A stretch of 54,494 bases of DNA, from assembly GCA_001898405.1 (NCBI GenBank), contig MKTW01000018.1:214432-268925 (forward strand), read 5' to 3'. This DNA comes from Sphingobacteriales bacterium 44-61 (GTDB lineage: Bacteria; Bacteroidota; Bacteroidia; Chitinophagales; Chitinophagaceae). The position numbers and the translations under genes are program-made. Below, one piece after another: positions 51,192 to 54,494 of the stretch. Positions within the stretch are counted from its first letter, which is position 1. Every line of letters starts with the position of its first letter. The notes under the pieces were generated by a model. That model saw nothing but the letters and a program-made list of their open reading frames with translations, searched no databases and was not told the DNA's origin.

Positions 51192-54100
51192 TTAAAAAGT
51201 CAGGTTCATGCCAAAAGAATAAATAGCCGGCACTGGATAAATGCCATTATCAGCGCCGCCGGCGAGTATGCTGCCAATCGGAGCCTCAGGCGAATAACCA
51301 GTTACCTGGCTCCAGCTCTTTATATTCTGACCGCTGATATAGATCCTGGCCTGTTTAAATGCTTTACCCAACATACCGTTAGGGAAAGTGTATCCCAATT
51401 GAATAGTGCGGATACGGAAATAATCACCAGGCTCAAGATAATAGGAGCTGAACAGGTAGTTATTGCCACGGCTATTGTCCAGTATAGGTTCAATATTGGT
51501 AGTGCCGGGGCCTGTCCATGCATTTAACCTGTTGCTTTCATAATTCAATACAGCAAAATTGGCTATGCGGCGTTGTGTGTAAATTTTATTTCCAGCTACA
51601 CCCTGTCCCTGCAGAATGATATCGAAACCTTTGTAAGCAGCGGTTACATTGATGCCAAAACTATAAGGAGGGAATGGTGTACCGAGATAGGTCCTATCTG
51701 CTGAAGTGATCGAACCATCGCCGTTTACGTCTGCATAAGCGATATCACCAGGTAATGAATTGGAAAATGCAGGCATTTTGCTGAGATCAGCAGTGGTTTG
51801 ATAAATGCCTACCTGCCTGTATCCATAAAAATAACCGATGGATCTTCCGGTTTCGGTAAGGTTAGCACCGCTGTTGCCGATCAATTGGAAATTGGTTTTA
51901 TCACCAATGGAGTTAACAACATTTTTGTTATAGCTGAAGTTAGCAGAAACACCATACGTGAAATCTTTACCAATCGCATCATTCCATCCTATATTCACTT
52001 CTACCCCTTTATTGGTGATTTTACCAAGATTGGTAAAGAAGCTGCGTGTTTCATTGGGCAGGCTCACGGCAGTAAGGATGTCTTTGGTAGTTCTGTTGTA
52101 ATAAGTGACCTCGGCAGACAACCTGTTCTTCAGTGCTTTCACGTCAATGCCAATGTCTGTACCGGTCACCACTTCCCAATGCAGGTCCGGATCAGGGATA
52201 TAAGCTGCCTGGATAGCCGTATATACGTTGTCGCCAAAGATCGCTGTGGAAGCATTTGTAATGCCTGGTTTATACAGGTTATCAGCAAAACCATTGGCAT
52301 TACCTGTTTGTCCCCAGGCACCACGTAATTTCAGGAAGTCTATTCCATTTATTTTAAAGAAGTCTTCATCCGTTACAACCCAACCTACACCAACGCTTCC
52401 GAAAGTTCCCCAACGATTGGCTGGCGCAAATTTTGAGCTGCCGTCGCGGCGGATAGTGGCATTCAACAGATATTTGCCTTTGTAGGAATAGCTCAAGCGT
52501 CCGAAAGCTCCCACTACAGAACTCATTCCGCCACCGCCACCAAAGTTTCCAGGGTTGTTTTGATTAATGGTGCTGATGTACCAAAAATCCGGATTGTTGG
52601 GAACATTCACCGTTGTGTCCTGTCGGTTGCCATTTACGTAAGAGCTTTGGCTGTAAATGGTAGTAAAGCCTGCAAGAGCTGTCAGGGAATGTCCGCCGGT
52701 AAGCCTTTTATTATACGTCAGTGTATAATCCTGTTGAAAACGTTTGAATTCTTCCTGTTGCTGTGTTACACCTGTTCTTACCGTGTTATCATAAGTGGTA
52801 GTAGTCGGTGCAGCACCTTCTCCAAGGTTGATAAACTTAAATGGCAATGGTGAATAGCTACGGCTGTTGTTGAAGCCAAGATCAGTATACCAGGTGCCTT
52901 TAAAAGTAAAGTCTTTCAGGAATTTAACTTCAGCAAACAAGCTGCCGATCACTCTGAATCCTTTATTGATCCAGGTGCGGTTAAACCTGTTAATGGAAGC
53001 CATCGGGTTGCCCACTTGCGCACGCTGGAAAGAAGGCATGGCATAATAGGTGTCTTCAGCTTCCTGTACAGGCACGATCGGTGCAGCCCATAAGGAATTG
53101 TTCAGCGTATTAGCTGTCGGGTTTTGTATCCAATGAAAGCCGCTGAGATCAGCGCCCACCTTGATATTTTCAGTGATACGGATCTCTTCATTCAACCGGG
53201 CAATATACTTCTGGTAGTTATTATATTTTAATACACCATCCTGTGTATTGTAACCAATGTTCAGATAAGTAGTGCTTTTCTCACCGCTATTGGAGATGCT
53301 TACGCTATTGGTATTGATCACCGCATCACGGAAAGTAAGGTCCTGCCAGTTTGTATTGGCTGTGTAATTGGTGTAATCAAACGGAGCAGCGTTCAAATTG
53401 GCCAATTGTGCGTTGTACAGCTTTTTGAACCCTTCAGCATCTGCCACATCTATTTTAGATGTTACTTTTTGTACACCTACAGAGCTCACCAGGTTAACAC
53501 GCGTTTGACCACGGGAGGCTCTCTTGGTTGTGATGGCAATTACGCCATTGGCGCCTCTCAAACCGTAAATGGCAATAGAAGAAGGGTCTCTCAATACGTC
53601 GATCGTTTCAACGTCGGCGGGGTTCAGGTAATCAATATTATCCTGCATAATACCATCCACTACATACACAGGGCTGGCGCTATTGGTACTGTTGATACCG
53701 CGGATACGAACAACAGGTGCTACTCCGGCTTCGCCTGAATTGGAAATGGTAAGACCAGCCACTTTACCCTGCAAAGAACTGATCGGGTTGGTATTGGGCA
53801 TTTTCGCTACTTCTTCACCTTTTACAGAGCTGACAGAACCGGTAAGGTCTCTCTTACGTTGAGTACTGTAACCTACTACCACCACTTCATTCAGTGGAGT
53901 TTCGTCCACCTGTAAAACGACATCAATAGTAGTGCGGCCATTTACCTTTTCTTCAATGGATTTGTAGCCTATAGAAGTGAATTGGAGCGTGGCGTCGTCA
54001 GGAACAGAAATGGAATAACTGCCGTTTTCATCTGTAACGGTGCCAACAGTAGAGCCTTTAAGCGTTACAGAAACACCGGAAAGAGGAGCACCTGTGGAAG

Positions 54101-54452
54101 AACTTACTTTGCCCGTAACGCGGACCTCTTTTACATTGATGTCTACCGGCGAAGCAGTTTCTTTCAGCACCACCAGGTTTGTGTTCAGGATCTTGTAGGA
54201 TATGCCGGTGTTGGAAAAAATCTTGCCCAGCACGTCGTCGATAGGTGCATTTTCCACCATCAGGCTCACTTTGGGCTTTCCTTTAATCACCTGCTCATCG
54301 AAAAGAAAACGGTAATTACTGTTCTTTTCTATGGCAAACAGTACTTTTTTAATTTCTTTTGTTTCCATCCGCAGGGTAATTTTTTCCTGCGAAAAAGTTC
54401 TGGCGGAAGCATGAAGGCAGCCAATCACCAGCAGCAGCATCGTCAGTTTCAT
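51192..54452 (-). CDS. susC: SusC/RagA TonB-dependent transporter with STN domain (second locus)
   Basis: At least 1086 residues. After a signal segment (MKLTMLLLVIGCLHASARTFSQ) come an STN/secretin-TonB short domain (about 22-100: EIKKVLFAIEKNSNYRFLF, DDVLGKIFSNTGISY), a carboxypeptidase-regulatory-like domain (about 105-190), a plug with the SusC signatures (VVVVGYSTQRKRDLTGSVS, YVVDGIMQ, VLRDPSSIAIYGLRGANGVIAITT) and a barrel ending SFGMNLTF. STN domains interact with FecR-type anti-sigma factors, so an ECF sigma/anti-sigma pair may lie just outside the window. The frame has no stop upstream of the ATG at 54452 up to the window edge (LSLKLYRI precedes it), so the true start may be further right. 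Imports the locus glycan, likely beta-1,2-glucan. Confidence 0.93.
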   Translation of the reverse strand: MKLTMLLLVIGCLHASARTFSQEKITLRMETKEIKKVLFAIEKNSNYRFLFDEQVIKGKPKVSLMVENAPIDDVLGKIFSNTGISYKILNTNLVVLKETASPVDINVKEVRVTGKVSSSTGAPLSGVSVTLKGSTVGTVTDENGSYSISVPDDATLQFTSIGYKSIEEKVNGRTTIDVVLQVDETPLNEVVVVGYSTQRKRDLTGSVSSVKGEEVAKMPNTNPISSLQGKVAGLTISNSGEAGVAPVVRIRGINSTNSASPVYVVDGIMQDNIDYLNPADVETIDVLRDPSSIAIYGLRGANGVIAITTKRASRGQTRVNLVSSVGVQKVTSKIDVADAEGFKKLYNAQLANLNAAPFDYTNYTANTNWQDLTFRDAVINTNSVSISNSGEKSTTYLNIGYNTQDGVLKYNNYQKYIARLNEEIRITENIKVGADLSGFHWIQNPTANTLNNSLWAAPIVPVQEAEDTYYAMPSFQRAQVGNPMASINRFNRTWINKGFRVIGSLFAEVKFLKDFTFKGTWYTDLGFNNSRSYSPLPFKFINLGEGAAPTTTTYDNTVRTGVTQQQEEFKRFQQDYTLTYNKRLTGGHSLTALAGFTTIYSQSSYVNGNRQDTTVNVPNNPDFWYISTINQNNPGNFGGGGGMSSVVGAFGRLSYSYKGKYLLNATIRRDGSSKFAPANRWGTFGSVGVGWVVTDEDFFKINGIDFLKLRGAWGQTGNANGFADNLYKPGITNASTAIFGDNVYTAIQAAYIPDPDLHWEVVTGTDIGIDVKALKNRLSAEVTYYNRTTKDILTAVSLPNETRSFFTNLGKITNKGVEVNIGWNDAIGKDFTYGVSANFSYNKNVVNSIGDKTNFQLIGNSGANLTETGRSIGYFYGYRQVGIYQTTADLSKMPAFSNSLPGDIAYADVNGDGSITSADRTYLGTPFPPYSFGINVTAAYKGFDIILQGQGVAGNKIYTQRRIANFAVLNYESNRLNAWTGPGTTNIEPILDNSRGNNYLFSSYYLEPGDYFRIRTIQLGYTFPNGMLGKAFKQARIYISGQNIKSWSQVTGYSPEAPIGSILAGGADNGIYPVPAIYSFGMNLTF

Positions 54453-54494
54453 AATCCTGTAGAGCTTTAGTGATAGCGGGCTACAAATAAAGGA

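Overview
The window looks like a chromosomal segment of a Bacteroidota member of the Chitinophagaceae type (Chitinophaga/Niastella-like). The evidence is two SusC/SusD glycan-uptake loci, two hybrid two-component regulators that fuse histidine kinase, receiver and AraC domains, TAnnTTTG-like promoter elements instead of sigma70 boxes, mostly weak Shine-Dalgarno sequences, many Cys-type lipoproteins, and an STN-domain SusC starting MKLTMLLLVIG. I saw no tRNA, rRNA, CRISPR array, transposase or phage gene. Coding density is high and no gene-free stretch exceeds 300 bases.

Layout. (1) 1-7.8 kb: a TPR/LuxR-type regulator (minus strand), a DUF488 protein, a small TUDOR-like protein, a 7TM-DISM hybrid two-component regulator closed by a clear terminator, two tandem paralogous lipoproteins and a di-heme cytochrome c peroxidase. 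(2) 7.9-24 kb: a complete fructan utilisation locus. The minus-strand operon runs MFS sugar porter, PfkB fructokinase, SusC, SusD, three GH32 enzymes, thioredoxin-like protein. Divergent from it is a hybrid two-component regulator with a periplasmic sugar-binding sensor domain, an arrangement resembling the fructose-sensing BT1754 locus of Bacteroides thetaiotaomicron. (3) 24.1-31.4 kb: a five-gene minus-strand operon that looks like a secretion and folding system for a small disulfide-rich peptide: a VKOR/thioredoxin fusion with a C39-like N-terminus, a 73-residue double-glycine precursor with six cysteines, a TlpA-like lipoprotein, a C39 peptidase ABC exporter and an HlyD-type fusion protein. 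This is the best candidate for an undescribed system. (4) 31.6-35.0 kb: a copper cassette of a small metallochaperone, a CopA-type P1B ATPase and an AraC regulator carrying its own N-terminal CxxC metal-binding domain. (5) 35.2-46.2 kb: mixed housekeeping and accessory genes: a YjdM-like zinc ribbon protein, DUF4846 lipoprotein, acyltransferase, ankyrin lipoprotein, a HTH/DUF2975 pair, secreted DinB-like protein, orphan SusD-like lipoprotein, DUF1624 membrane protein, an astacin protease with a coiled-coil partner, and a NUMOD protein with a degenerate HNH region. (6) 46.2-54.5 kb: a second glycan locus on the minus strand (STN-SusC, SusD, LamG-like lipoprotein, GH144 enzyme, esterase), probably for beta-1,2-glucan, with a strong terminator inside the operon before the GH144 gene. 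The SusC frame stays open to the right edge of the window.

How the genes work together. In the fructan locus, SusC/SusD import oligosaccharides, the GH32 enzymes release fructose, the porter and kinase take it up and phosphorylate it, and the divergent regulator probably senses free fructose in the periplasm. In the peptide operon, the exporter would cut the leader after Gly-Gly while VKOR/thioredoxin and TlpA-like proteins control disulfide formation. Functions are inferred from sequence motifs read by eye; no database search was run.
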